Shown: one piece after another, positions 8,694 to 17,212 of the stretch
How positions within the stretch are numbered: the first letter of the stretch is position 1
How the letters are laid out: each line of letters begins with the position of its first letter
From: Azospirillum formosense
GTDB taxonomy: Bacteria; Pseudomonadota; Alphaproteobacteria; Azospirillales; Azospirillaceae
Assembly: GCF_040500525.1 (NCBI RefSeq)
Contig: NZ_CP159403.1
Span: forward strand, 573,001 to 637,000
DNA length: 64,000 nucleotides
Reading direction: 5' to 3'
Made by a program: the position numbers and the translations under genes
The notes under the pieces: model-generated
What the model saw: only the letters and a program-made list of their open reading frames with translations
Database searches by the model: none
Told to the model about the DNA's origin: nothing

Positions 8694-9932
8694 TCAGTTC
8701 TGTTCGTTGTGCAGCGTGACGAAGCGGCCGTGGCGGTGGAAGCTCTGGGACGAGCCGCCGGCCAGGATCGCCTCGGCCACGGACTCGCGGTCCTCCACCA
8801 CGAAGCCGGCCAGCGCGGCGATGCCGTAGCGGAACAGCCGCGGCGTCAGCGGCGTCCCCGGCCCGACCAGGGCGACGCGGGTCCCCTCCGCCACCGACAG
8901 CAGGCGGGGCAGGCTGCGGTTGGTCAGGGTGGAGGCGGTGATCGCCGCCCCCTCCGCCCCCGGCAGCAGCCATTCCCCGGCGGCCTCCGGATACTCCCCG
9001 TCGCTGGGGTTCATTTCGACCACATGGGCGTTGGGCAGGCGCCGGGCAATCTGCGGGAAGGCCCCGAAGACGACGACGCGCCCCTCCATTCCGGTGAACA
9101 GGTCCAGCCCGTTGGCCGGGGAGCCGGTCAGGTCGGGGCGGTTGTAATGGGCGTTCAGCGCGGCCATGCCGACCGCGGCCTCCTGCGGGTCCCAGGAGCG
9201 GGCGGCGTGCGCGGCCAGCCCGGCGAGGCCGACACCGGCCCAGCGCGCCGGATCGGGCGGCGGCGCCGACTGCGGGCGGGCGGCCAGCCCGATGCCGGGC
9301 CCCGCCGCGCCGTCCGTCTCCACCATGATCCATTTGGCGCCGATGGTGATGGCGCGCACCTCGGCGTCCTCCACCCCGTGCAGAAGGTCGTCGTAGAGCC
9401 GGTGCGCCCCCCACCAGCGCCACAGCGCGTCCTCGTGCGGCGAGATCAGCGAGGTGAAGCCGCCGGTGAAGCTCTGCCACTCGTTGAGGAAGCGGCTCCC
9501 GACGCTGGTCAGCACCGGGATGCCCTCGGCGATGCCGGCCAGCAGCTCGTCCGCAAGCCCCTCGCCGTGCGCCTCCAGCCCGGCGAACTTGTTGACCACC
9601 AGCAGGTCGGCGCGCTCCGCGATGGCGCGGCGCAGCGCCTGGCTGGCCTCGGCCACCCCCTGGGGATCGACGCGGCAGGACTGTGACTGGCGGCCCAGAT
9701 GCTGGGAGATGTCGTAGGCTTTGCCGGTGGCGACGTCCACCAGCTCCATCAGGTCGGCGCAGTCGCCGGGCGCGCCGGTGTTGCGCTGGATCACGCCGCC
9801 GACGCGAAAGCCGCGCCGCCGCAATTCCATCACGAAGCGGTCGATCATCGCGTCGACGGCGAGGGAGCCGGGGCCATGGACCACCGCACCAGGACGCAGC
9901 GGGGGCGGGACCGCGGGGCGCAGGGTCGGCAT
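8694..9932 (-). CDS. DUF2478-DUF364 fusion protein (putative nucleotide/metal-handling protein)
   Basis: 412 residues from ATG 9932, which has AAGGAG upstream. A GTG at 9968 overlapping the previous stop is an alternative start. Residues about 10-150 match DUF2478: VVHGPGS in place of a P-loop, GGVIQRNTG, and DLLVVNKFAGLEAHGEGLAD. Residues about 160-400 match the DUF4213/DUF364 putative heavy-metal-chelation fold: IGAKWIMVET, FTGMEGRVVVFGAFP, ITASTLTNRSLPRLL and VALVGPGTPLTP. DUF364 proteins are often found with metal transport genes. Here the neighbours are TusA-like and DUF1244 genes and convergent moeA. A role in Mo or other metal-cofactor handling is inference. Confidence 0.7.
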   Translation of the reverse strand: MPTLRPAVPPPLRPGAVVHGPGSLAVDAMIDRFVMELRRRGFRVGGVIQRNTGAPGDCADLMELVDVATGKAYDISQHLGRQSQSCRVDPQGVAEASQALRRAIAERADLLVVNKFAGLEAHGEGLADELLAGIAEGIPVLTSVGSRFLNEWQSFTGGFTSLISPHEDALWRWWGAHRLYDDLLHGVEDAEVRAITIGAKWIMVETDGAAGPGIGLAARPQSAPPPDPARWAGVGLAGLAAHAARSWDPQEAAVGMAALNAHYNRPDLTGSPANGLDLFTGMEGRVVVFGAFPQIARRLPNAHVVEMNPSDGEYPEAAGEWLLPGAEGAAITASTLTNRSLPRLLSVAEGTRVALVGPGTPLTPRLFRYGIAALAGFVVEDRESVAEAILAGGSSQSFHRHGRFVTLHNEQN

Positions 9933-9964
9933 GGGGCGGACTCCTTCAGGAATGGGGATGAGCG

Positions 9965-10201
9965 TCACGCGGCGGAGGCGCCGCGGCGGATGTGGTACAC
10001 GAACACCTCGCCGCGCGTCTCGTGCGCCAGCAGCACGTTGTCGGTCGTGTTGCAGAAATGCTTGAAGTCGATGATCGAGGCCGGGTCGGTGGCGTAGACG
10101 ACCACCTCCTCCCCCTCGGCCATTTTGTCCAGCAGGGCCCGTGTCCGCAGGATGGGCAGCGGGCAGTGCAGCCCCTTCACGTCGAGTTCCTTGGCCGCCA
10201 C
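9965..10201 (-). CDS. TusA-family sulfurtransferase-like protein
   Basis: 78 residues. It carries the defining CPLP motif (CPxP) with Cys13 as the expected persulfide carrier, followed by a short helix and GEEVVVYATDPASIIDFKHF, the usual second half of the TusA fold. TusA proteins relay sulfur for tRNA thiolation, and in some bacteria for molybdopterin synthesis or sulfur oxidation. It is first in a three-gene leftward cluster with the DUF2478-DUF364 gene. Whether it is the main TusA of the cell or a specialised paralogue cannot be told from the sequence. Confidence 0.88.
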   Translation of the reverse strand: MAAKELDVKGLHCPLPILRTRALLDKMAEGEEVVVYATDPASIIDFKHFCNTTDNVLLAHETRGEVFVYHIRRGASAA

Positions 10202-10391
10202 GGGCGTAACCTCGTCTTCCTAATCGTCACCGGACGCCGCGACTGTACCGGGTTCCCGCCTCCGTCTCCACCGTTCCGGTTGATCCGGCGTTCCGCGAGA
10301 CAGGGCGCTCCCGGCGGGCCGGGGCACCTTTGCCGGGCTGGAATGTTAGCCAGGGAAACGGTTTTGAACGAACAACGCGGGAGCAGCGCTT

Positions 10392-11432
10392 ATGGCCGGT
10401 CGACATTTCGACAAGGTGGTGGTCATCACCGGGGCGTCCAGCGGGATCGGCCGGGCGACCGCCGTGGAATTCGCGCGCCACGGCGCCGCCGTGGTCCTGG
10501 CGGCGCGGCGCCACGCCGCCCTGCACGAGGTCGCGGAGGAGTGCATCGAGGCCGGGGGGCGGGCGATGGTCGTGCCCACCGACGTGCGCGACCAGGAGCA
10601 GATGAACCGGTTGGCCGAGCGCGCCATCGAGGTGTTCGGGGGAATCGACGTCTGGGTGAACAACGCGGGCGTGATCGCCTTCGGCCGCTTCGAGGAGACC
10701 CCGCAGGATGTCTTCGAAGAGGTGATGCGCACCAATTTCTTCGGCACCGCCAACGGCTGCCGCGCCGTGCTGCCGCATTTCCTGGAACGGGGGGAGGGAA
10801 CGATCATCAACCTCGCCTCGCTGGCGTCCCTCGTCGGGCAGCGCTACGCCGCCGCCTACGCCGCCAGCAAGTTCGCGGTGCGCGGCTTCTCCGAAACGCT
10901 GCGGCAGGAGCTGGTGGAGGACCCCGGCATCCAGGTCTGCACCGTGCTGCCCGGCCCCATCGACACGCCGCTGTGGCAGCATGGCGCGAACTACACCGGC
11001 CGCGCCGTCAAGGCGATGACGCCGCTGCGCCCGCCGGAGGAGGTGGCCGAGGCCGTCCTGCGCCTCGCCGAGAGTCCCCGGCCCGAGCTGTTCGTCGGCG
11101 CCGCGGGACGCTCCGCCGCGCTGCCGCATGTGGTGGCGCCGGCGCTGGCCGACCGCATGCTGGCCCACCGGATGGACCGCGACATGTTCGACAACCGCCC
11201 GGCCCACGACACCCCCGGCGGCGTCCTGGAGGCCATGCCGGACCATCGCGAAGCGAGCGGCGGCTGGATGGAGCGCGCCGCCGCGCAGGCCCCCCGAAGC
11301 CGGGCGGAAGGACGCCGCGCCTTGTGCTGGACCAACGTCGCCCTGTTTCTGCTGCCCATCGGCCTGATGAGCCGTTTGCCCTCCCAGGTCTGGGATCGGC
11401 GGGCGTGGGAGAGCGCCAGGGTCAGGCCGTGA
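10392..11432 (+). CDS. Short-chain dehydrogenase/reductase
   Basis: 346 residues. Residues 7-22 hold the NAD(P) motif VVVITGASSGIGRATA. NNAG, the catalytic Ser in NLASLASLVG, and YAASKF (Tyr-xxx-Lys) follow in order. Classical SDRs end near 250; this one has about 95 further residues, of which the last 25-30 (RLPSQVWDRRAW) are read through sequence that resembles the dispersed GC-rich repeats. The 3' end overlaps the convergent TauE gene by 11 bases. The substrate is unknown. GGGAGC lies upstream of the ATG. Confidence 0.88.
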   Translation: MAGRHFDKVVVITGASSGIGRATAVEFARHGAAVVLAARRHAALHEVAEECIEAGGRAMVVPTDVRDQEQMNRLAERAIEVFGGIDVWVNNAGVIAFGRFEETPQDVFEEVMRTNFFGTANGCRAVLPHFLERGEGTIINLASLASLVGQRYAAAYAASKFAVRGFSETLRQELVEDPGIQVCTVLPGPIDTPLWQHGANYTGRAVKAMTPLRPPEEVAEAVLRLAESPRPELFVGAAGRSAALPHVVAPALADRMLAHRMDRDMFDNRPAHDTPGGVLEAMPDHREASGGWMERAAAQAPRSRAEGRRALCWTNVALFLLPIGLMSRLPSQVWDRRAWESARVRP

Positions 11433-12171
11433 GCATCTTGAGACCGGACAAAGCGAGGATCGCCGCCAGCAGATAGCGCAGAGCCGCGGTCGGGAGGTGG
11501 CGGCTGCCCAGCCAGGCGCCGACCGCCCCGCCCACTCCGGCGGCGGCCAGCCACCAGGGCAGGGCCGCCGGCAGGGTGGTCGCGGTCGTCCAGGTGCCGG
11601 CCAGCGCCGCCGCCGAATTCAGCAGGTTGTAGGCGGCCGAGACGGCGGCGGCGCGGCGCGTCTCGACCCAGCCCATGAGCAGGATCAGCGGCGCCAGGAA
11701 GATGCCGCCGCCGGTGCCGGTCATCCCGGACAGGAAGCCCACGGCGGCCCCGGCGGCGAGCGCCGGCAGGAAGGGCGGGGCGACCGCATCCGCCCGTTCC
11801 GGCGTGCCGCGCGCCACCCAGGTCGAGCGGGCCAGCTCCAGCGCCGCCAGCAGCAGGATCGCCCCGACCAGCGGGTAGTAGAGATGCGACGGCAGATGCA
11901 GCGTGCCGCCGAGGAACGAGAAGGGCATTCCCAGCACGCCGAACGGGTAGAAGGCCCGCCATGTGAACAGCCCGGCGCGGACGAAGCGGACGGTGCCGAT
12001 GCCCGCCACCAGGAGGTTGAGGGCGAGCGCGGTGGGCTTCATCGTCGCCGGGTCGAGCCCGACGATGCCCATGACGGCGAGGTAGCCGGACGCTCCCGCC
12101 TGCCCGACCGCGGCGTACAGCGTGGCGATGACCAGAATCAGCGCCGTCAGACCGACCGTCTCGTTGAACAC
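11422..12171 (-). CDS. TauE/SafE-family membrane transporter
   Basis: 249 residues from a GTG at 12171, preceded by GGGGAG. The frame extends further upstream but that part lacks membrane character and overlaps the divergent copper-protein gene. The protein is almost entirely hydrophobic with about eight membrane segments and shows the two family repeats: GQAGASGYLAVMGIVGL near the N-terminus and GFLSGMTGTGGGIFLAP in the middle. Members of this family export sulfite, sulfonates or other anions across the inner membrane. The specific substrate is not evident. Confidence 0.85.
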   Translation of the reverse strand: MFNETVGLTALILVIATLYAAVGQAGASGYLAVMGIVGLDPATMKPTALALNLLVAGIGTVRFVRAGLFTWRAFYPFGVLGMPFSFLGGTLHLPSHLYYPLVGAILLLAALELARSTWVARGTPERADAVAPPFLPALAAGAAVGFLSGMTGTGGGIFLAPLILLMGWVETRRAAAVSAAYNLLNSAAALAGTWTTATTLPAALPWWLAAAGVGGAVGAWLGSRHLPTAALRYLLAAILALSGLKMLTA

Positions 12172-12331
12172 CCGCGAGTCTCCCCATGCCCTGCCGGTCG
12201 CTTGTAACCGGCGCGCGTGGGCGGGGCCAGGGAAAGGGCGGAGAAATTCCGAACCATGGCGGCGCGGCGCTGTTGGCGGGGAGGGCGACGACGCCCATAC
12301 CCCTTCCACCCCTGTCCTTCGGAGGCTGCCC

Positions 12332-12736
12332 ATGCGCGCCCGCGAAATGATCGGCACCCACCCGCATGTCCGCGGAAACACCAACGACGCGCTCATCCGC
12401 TGCATCGAGGCCTGCTACGACTGCGCGCAGACCTGCACCAGCTGCGCCGACGCCTGTTTGGGCGAGGATCCGGTGGCCGGGCTGGTGCAGTGCATCCGCC
12501 TGAACATGGATTGCGCCGATGTCTGCGCGGCGACCGGCGCCGTCGCCACCCGGCGCAGCGGTTCCAACGAGGCGGTGATCCGCGCCATGCTCGACGCCTG
12601 TGCAACCGCCTGCCGCCTGTGCGCCGAGGAGTGCGAAGGGCACGCCAGCATGCACGAGCATTGCCGCATCTGCGCCGAAGCCTGCCGGACCTGCGAGGAC
12701 GCCTGCCGCAAGGCCCTGCAATCCCTCAGCCATTGA
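12332..12736 (+). CDS. Cys-rich four-helix-bundle copper-binding protein
   Basis: 134 residues with 18 cysteines spaced as CxxxC/CxxC along helices (CIEACYDCAQTCTSCADAC, then RLCAEECEGHASMHEHCRIC). This is the layout of the Csp1/Csp3 and DUF326 copper-storage proteins, in which Cys residues line the core of a four-helix bundle and bind many Cu(I) ions. No signal peptide is visible, so it is expected to act in the cytoplasm like Csp3. ATG 12332 has GGAGG five bases upstream, which rules out the longer upstream frame. No copper exporter or CueR is adjacent. Confidence 0.9.
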   Translation: MRAREMIGTHPHVRGNTNDALIRCIEACYDCAQTCTSCADACLGEDPVAGLVQCIRLNMDCADVCAATGAVATRRSGSNEAVIRAMLDACATACRLCAEECEGHASMHEHCRICAEACRTCEDACRKALQSLSH

Positions 12737-12749
12737 GGGAAGCGGAGGG

Positions 12750-13625
12750 TCAGCCGCCGTTGCCGAGGATCACCCGATCCAGATAGTCGGCCAGCAGCGG
12801 GCCGTCCCCCAGCCCGAGCAGCAGCTTGGACGACACGTTGCCGTTCTCCGTCCGCAGACCCGGAACCGCCGCGTGGCGGGCCAGGAAGCCGTCCAGCGCG
12901 GCGTTCCACGCGGCATCGGCGTTGCGGCAGAAGATCTTCGACAGCGAGAAGTGCGGCACCTTGCGGAAGGGGCTGGCGAGGCGCTTTCCCTGGAACGCCG
13001 CCGGTGGATTGCCGAGGGCGCGGTAACGGGTTTCCAGCGTCTTGCGGAAGCTCTGGAAGGTCGTCCCGCCGCTTTCCATGCCGATGGTGACGACCGGAAC
13101 GCCGAGCAGGGCCACCGAGTCGGCGATCAGGCGGGCGTTCTCCTCCTGGTCGCGCCGGATGGCCTCGGCGAGCGCCGGATCGCCGCGCATCGCCTCGGTC
13201 AGCCCCACCGTGCGCGGCGTGTGGAAGGAACTCTTGTTCAGCACCATGACCTTGCCGCGGAAGGAACTGGCGCCGAAAATTCCGTCGAAGAAACTGTGCG
13301 CCATGGCCCCGGCGCGCCCCTGGACGCAGAGATAGACGGACTGCTCATACTCCCGGCGCCCCGGATTGTCGCCGACCAGGATCAGCTCCGGCAGGGGGCC
13401 GTCGTCGGCGCTGTAGGCGGTCAGGTCGGTGTTCGCGACGAACAGCGGCGACACGGAGTTCCGCAGGGCGCGGACCCGTTCGCCGTGCTCGGCGACGCGG
13501 GTTCGGAACAGCGAAACCGCGTCCGGCCGTCCGCCCTCCGGCGGGACATCGCCCAGGATGACGGACAGGTGCCGCAACTCGGCCTCATGGTCCGATGCCG
13601 CCGCGTCGATCGAGGATACCGCCAT
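12750..13625 (-). CDS. Conserved protein, possible uracil-DNA glycosylase-superfamily fold
   Basis: 291 residues from ATG 13625 (AAAGGGG seven bases upstream). The segment ELILVGDNPGRREYEQSVYL resembles the motif-1 strand and loop of the uracil-DNA glycosylase superfamily (GDxPG), and MVLNKSSFHTPRT could correspond to the following strand. The second catalytic motif (HPS/HPxxR-type) is not evident, so activity is doubtful. It is soluble, with no signal peptide. It is divergent from dcd (dCTP deaminase), which would fit a uracil-avoidance theme, but that link is inference only. Confidence 0.55.
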   Translation of the reverse strand: MAVSSIDAAASDHEAELRHLSVILGDVPPEGGRPDAVSLFRTRVAEHGERVRALRNSVSPLFVANTDLTAYSADDGPLPELILVGDNPGRREYEQSVYLCVQGRAGAMAHSFFDGIFGASSFRGKVMVLNKSSFHTPRTVGLTEAMRGDPALAEAIRRDQEENARLIADSVALLGVPVVTIGMESGGTTFQSFRKTLETRYRALGNPPAAFQGKRLASPFRKVPHFSLSKIFCRNADAAWNAALDGFLARHAAVPGLRTENGNVSSKLLLGLGDGPLLADYLDRVILGNGG

Positions 13626-13764
13626 TCCCATTCCCCTTTGCAAAGCGGCCCCATCTAAGGGACTGGTGATTGTGTTGTCGAGAGGCGTCGATCCGGCTAT
13701 AGAGTGCGCCAGGGAAGCGACCGGAACCGCGCCGTTTGCGGGTTCGCCAGGAGGTTCGGAAGGA

Positions 13765-14349
13765 ATGAAGCTGTCAGACGTCGATATTCGCCGATACCTC
13801 GCCGAAGGACGCATCGAGATCGACCCGTTGCCGGCCGAGAGCCAGATCGGCGCGATGTCGGTCGACCTCCAGCTCGGAAACGCCTTCCAGGTCTTCCCGC
13901 CGGGCAAGGCGGCCTTCGTCGACCTCGCCCCGCCCGAGGGGCATCCCAGCCAGGTTCCCGACAAGCTGATGGACCGCGTCGAGGTCCCCGTCGGCGAGCC
14001 GTTCTTCCTGCATCCGGGCGAGCTGGTGCTCGGCATCACCGTGCAGCGCATCGGCCTGCCCAACGACATCGCCGGCCGTTTGGATGGCCGCAGCAGCCTC
14101 GCCCGCCTGGGCCTGATGGTGCACGCCACCGCGCACACCATCGATCCGGGCTGGAACGGCCGCATCACGCTGGAATTCTTCAACTGCGGACGTCTGCCGC
14201 TGGCGCTGCGCCCGGGCATGCGGATCTGCGCCCTCAGCTTCGAAACGCTGATGTCGCCGACCTCCAAGCCCTACGCCGCGCGCCCCGACGCCAAGTACCG
14301 CGACCAGCTCGACCCGCTGCCCAGCCGGATCAACCTGGAACAGCCCTGA
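13765..14349 (+). CDS. dcd: dCTP deaminase
   Basis: 194 residues, the usual length for the E. coli-type enzyme. It deaminates dCTP to dUTP in thymidylate supply. Conserved blocks are visible: QIGAMSVDLQLGN, GRLDGRSSLARLGLMVHATA with the active-site Arg/Ser region, IDPGWNGRITLEFFN with the catalytic Glu, and RPGMRICALSFETL. ATG 13765 has AGGAGG nine bases upstream. A strong intrinsic terminator follows the stop codon. Confidence 0.97.
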   Translation: MKLSDVDIRRYLAEGRIEIDPLPAESQIGAMSVDLQLGNAFQVFPPGKAAFVDLAPPEGHPSQVPDKLMDRVEVPVGEPFFLHPGELVLGITVQRIGLPNDIAGRLDGRSSLARLGLMVHATAHTIDPGWNGRITLEFFNCGRLPLALRPGMRICALSFETLMSPTSKPYAARPDAKYRDQLDPLPSRINLEQP

Positions 14350-14376
14350 CGCCGCACATCGCACGGCTGACAATGG

Positions 14377-14410
14377 AAAGGCGCCCCGCTTCCGGGGCGC
14401 CTTTTTCTTT
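14377..14410 (+). terminator. Rho-independent terminator of dcd
   Basis: A perfect GC stem (GGCGCCCCG paired with CGGGGCGCC around a short loop) flanked by AAA and followed by CTTTTTCTTT. It is the cleanest intrinsic terminator in the window. Confidence 0.92.
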
Positions 14411-14433
14411 CGCGGGGGGCTGTGGGAGCTCCG

Positions 14434-14862
14434 TTATCCGGGCTCCCACCCCTCCGGGGCCATGTCGAATCCGGCGAACTCGAAGGCGGGGGAGACGGTG
14501 CAGCCCACCAGAACCCAGCCCGCCAGCGGCCGCGCGGCCTGCCACGCGTGCGCCGGAACGACCCCCTGCGGGCGCTGTCCGCCCAGGAGGTCCATCCCCA
14601 GGATCAGCCGCTCGACCGACCGCCCGTCGGTGGAGATGGACAGCTCCAGCGGCCCGCCGGCGTGCCAGTGCCACATCTCGACCGCGTCCACCCGGTGCCA
14701 GTGGGAGCGCTCCCCCGCCTGGAGCAGGTAATGGATGCCGGTCTTGACCCCGCGCCCGCCGCCCGGCGGGGCGTCCCGGAAGGTCTCCACATAGTGGCCG
14801 CCTTCCGGGTGGGGCTGCATGCCCAGCGTCGCGATGATGCGCTCGGGAGTCAGGGTCTCCAT
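14434..14862 (-). CDS. DUF985-type cupin protein
   Basis: 142 residues. The sequence PHPEGGHYVETFRD, GIHYLLQAGERSHWHRVDAVE, WHWHAGGPL and TVSPAFEFAGFDMA matches the cupin_5/DUF985 family, a single-domain cupin with a His-rich metal pocket. The family includes poorly characterised sugar- or Mn-binding proteins of unknown reaction. The start at 14862 lies 16 bases after the stop of the GST gene upstream, so the two are probably co-transcribed. Confidence 0.88.
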   Translation of the reverse strand: METLTPERIIATLGMQPHPEGGHYVETFRDAPPGGGRGVKTGIHYLLQAGERSHWHRVDAVEMWHWHAGGPLELSISTDGRSVERLILGMDLLGGQRPQGVVPAHAWQAARPLAGWVLVGCTVSPAFEFAGFDMAPEGWEPG

Positions 14863-14878
14863 GGCGTCGCCCCCTTCC

Positions 14879-15484
14879 TCACGCCGGAGGCGGCGCGGTG
14901 CGGCGGAAGCTGTCGAGGTCGGAGGCCGAGGCGAACCACGCCGCCAGCTCCGGACGGCCAACCCGCCAGTCCTCATGCCCGTACCGGAAGTCGAGGTAGC
15001 CGAGCGCCACCAGGATGGACAGCGTGCCGATGGTCAGCGTGCCGTCGAGGGCCGGCGCCTCCGCCTCAAGCACGTCGAGCGCGCGGGCCACGGCGCGGCG
15101 CTGGCGGTCCGCCCAGGAGTCGGAACGCTCGCCGTCCGGCCGCTGAAGCTCCAGGCGGCGCAGGATGGCGGCGTCGCAGATGCCGTCGGCCAGGGCTTGC
15201 TGGCGCAGCGCCGTCCAGCGCGCCGGGCCGGCGGCCGGGAACAGGCGCGGGCCGTCGTGCAGCGAGTCCAGATACTCCGCGATCACCGGGCTGTCGTAGA
15301 GCGCCGAACCATCGTCCAGGATCAGGGCCGGCACCTTGCCCAGCGGGTTGTCCGCCGGCAGGTCGGTGTCCGGCGCCCAGGCGTTGGTCACCTGCCTCTC
15401 GACCGTCGACTCCAGCCCGCATTCAATGAGGACCATCGCGACCTTGCGGACGTAGGGCGAGGTCGGGCTCCAGCGCAGCTTCAT
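14879..15484 (-). CDS. Glutathione S-transferase family protein
   Basis: 201 residues. The N-terminal thioredoxin fold has SPTSPYVRKVAMVLIECGL, where a Ser/Thr near residue 8-10 would contact glutathione, then the cis-Pro in GKVPALILDDG and the SPVIAEYLD glutathione contact. The C-terminal half is the all-helical GST domain. It acts in cytoplasmic glutathione conjugation or reduction; the substrate is unknown. GGAGGAG lies just before the ATG. It follows gloB, another glutathione-dependent enzyme, on the same strand. Confidence 0.92.
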   Translation of the reverse strand: MKLRWSPTSPYVRKVAMVLIECGLESTVERQVTNAWAPDTDLPADNPLGKVPALILDDGSALYDSPVIAEYLDSLHDGPRLFPAAGPARWTALRQQALADGICDAAILRRLELQRPDGERSDSWADRQRRAVARALDVLEAEAPALDGTLTIGTLSILVALGYLDFRYGHEDWRVGRPELAAWFASASDLDSFRRTAPPPA

Positions 15485-15552
15485 GAAAATCTCCTCCCGT
15501 TTTGTGGGCGTCAGCGTAGCGCGACGGTGCGCCGTCTTAAAGGCGGTCCATC

Positions 15553-16314
15553 CTAAAAGCGGTCCTTGCGGCCGCGGATCTCGGCGAAGACCGCCGCCGG
15601 ATCGGCTCCGGCCATGCCAAGGGCGGCCTGGACCTCCGGCACGTCGGCGCGCAGGAAGGGATTGGTGGCCTTCTCGACGCCCAGCGTCGAGGGGATGGTC
15701 GGCTCCCCGCGCTCGCGCTGCGCGGCAATCTCCGCCGCGCGTGCCTTCAGGGCGGCGTTGTCCGGTTCCACCGTCACGGCGAAGCGGGCGTTGGACAGGG
15801 TGTATTCGTGGCCGCAATAGACGCGGGTGTCGTCCGGCAGCCCGCGCAGCTTGACCAGCGAGGTCCACATCTGGGCCGGCGTGCCTTCGAACAGCCGCCC
15901 GCAGCCGAGGGCGAACAGCGTGTCGCCGCTGAACAGCGCCTTGGCCTGCGGAAACCAGAAGGCGATGTGGCCGGAGGTGTGGCCGGGGACGAAAAACACC
16001 TGCGCGGTGTGCGATCCGAACGAAATGGTCTCGCCTTCGCCCAGGCACGTCTCCATATCGGGAATGCGGGCGACGTCGGCGCGCGGTCCGATCACGTCGG
16101 CGCCATAGCGCGCCTTCAGCGTGTGGTTGCCGCCGATGTGGTCGTTGTGGTGGTGGGTGTTGAAGATGTGCGTCAGCGTCCAGCCGCGCCGCTCCAGCTC
16201 CGCCAGCACGGGCTGCGCGTCGCCGGGGTCGACGACGCCCACGGCGCCGCTGGCCGGGTCGCGCAGGAGGTAGATGTAGTTGTCGTTGAACGCCGGAATC
16301 AGGTGGATGTCCAT
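15553..16314 (-). CDS. gloB: Hydroxyacylglutathione hydrolase (glyoxalase II)
   Basis: 253 residues. It hydrolyses S-D-lactoylglutathione to lactate and glutathione in methylglyoxal detoxification. The metallo-beta-lactamase motif THHHNDHIGG is intact, further metal ligands lie in VPGHTSGHIAFW and FSGDTLFALGCGRLFEGT, and the CGHEYTLSNARFA block is diagnostic for glyoxalase II. It is divergent from a methyltransferase gene across 54 bases. Confidence 0.96.
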   Translation of the reverse strand: MDIHLIPAFNDNYIYLLRDPASGAVGVVDPGDAQPVLAELERRGWTLTHIFNTHHHNDHIGGNHTLKARYGADVIGPRADVARIPDMETCLGEGETISFGSHTAQVFFVPGHTSGHIAFWFPQAKALFSGDTLFALGCGRLFEGTPAQMWTSLVKLRGLPDDTRVYCGHEYTLSNARFAVTVEPDNAALKARAAEIAAQRERGEPTIPSTLGVEKATNPFLRADVPEVQAALGMAGADPAAVFAEIRGRKDRF

Positions 16315-16368
16315 GGGCTTGGGCCCTCCCGCATGAATGGACGTTTGATCGAAACGTGATAGCCTGGG

Positions 16369-17151
16369 ATGACCATGTACACCGATATCGTCGATCTTCG
16401 TGAATTCTACGAGTCCGGGCTTGGTCAGGCGGCGCGGCGGATGATCCGCCGGCGCATCCGCACCATCTGGCCCGACCTGCGCGGCCAGATCGTGCTGGGG
16501 GTCGGCTACACGACGCCGTACCTGCAACCCTTCCGCGACGAGGCGGAGCGGGTGTTCTCGATCATGCCGGCGACCCAGGGCGTGACCTTCTGGCCGCCGG
16601 GCGGGCCGGGGCTGGTGGCGCTGGGCGACGAGGCGGACCTGCCGCTCGCCGACATGTCGGTGGACCGCGTGCTGCTCGTCCACGGGCTGGAAGGGACGGA
16701 ACAACTCCGCCCGATGATGCGGGAGATCTGGCGCGTGCTGGCCGGCGGCGGGCGGGTGCTGGTGGTGGTGCCGAACCGCCGCGGCCTGTGGGCGCGCGCC
16801 GACTGGACGCCCTTCGGGCACGGCTTTCCCTATTCGGCCTCGCAGCTGAAGCAGGTTCTGCGCGACACCATGTTCGTGCCCGAGCGCACGGGGCACGCCC
16901 TGTTCCTGCCGCCGTTGCGCTCCCGCTTCCTGATGAAGACCGCCCCGGCCTGGGAGGAGGTGGGTTGCCGCTGGTTCAAGGCCTTCGCCGGGGTCACGAT
17001 GATCGAGGCATCCAAGCAGATCTTCGCCGGCGTGTCGCGCAAGACCCAGCAGCCGGCCAAGCGCCGGCTGATCGTTCCGCTTCCCGGCGGGGCGGCCCCG
17101 GCCCGCCGCCCGGCGGGGTCGGGCGCGTGGCGCGTGTCGGAGGAGCCGTAG
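16369..17151 (+). CDS. Class I SAM-dependent methyltransferase
   Basis: 260 residues. The SAM-binding strand is modified (GQIVLGVGYTTPYL), followed by the acidic ADLPLADMSVDRVLLVHGLE motif and EIWRVLAGGGRVLVVVPNRRG, the usual post-I and motif III elements of type 11 methyltransferases. The C-terminal 30 residues are Pro/Arg-rich and probably flexible. Its pairing with gloB in divergent orientation looks familiar from alphaproteobacteria. The acceptor substrate is unknown. Confidence 0.85.
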   Translation: MTMYTDIVDLREFYESGLGQAARRMIRRRIRTIWPDLRGQIVLGVGYTTPYLQPFRDEAERVFSIMPATQGVTFWPPGGPGLVALGDEADLPLADMSVDRVLLVHGLEGTEQLRPMMREIWRVLAGGGRVLVVVPNRRGLWARADWTPFGHGFPYSASQLKQVLRDTMFVPERTGHALFLPPLRSRFLMKTAPAWEEVGCRWFKAFAGVTMIEASKQIFAGVSRKTQQPAKRRLIVPLPGGAAPARRPAGSGAWRVSEEP

Positions 17152-17212
17152 GCCTTGATCCGACGCCCTCCCGGTTTGTAACGTCCCGCTTCACCGCAGC
17201 GGATCGGACCCC

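Noticed and set aside
10227..11246. Minus-strand frame opposite the SDR gene
   Set aside because: The SDR motifs GASSGIG, NNAG and YAASK are on the plus strand.
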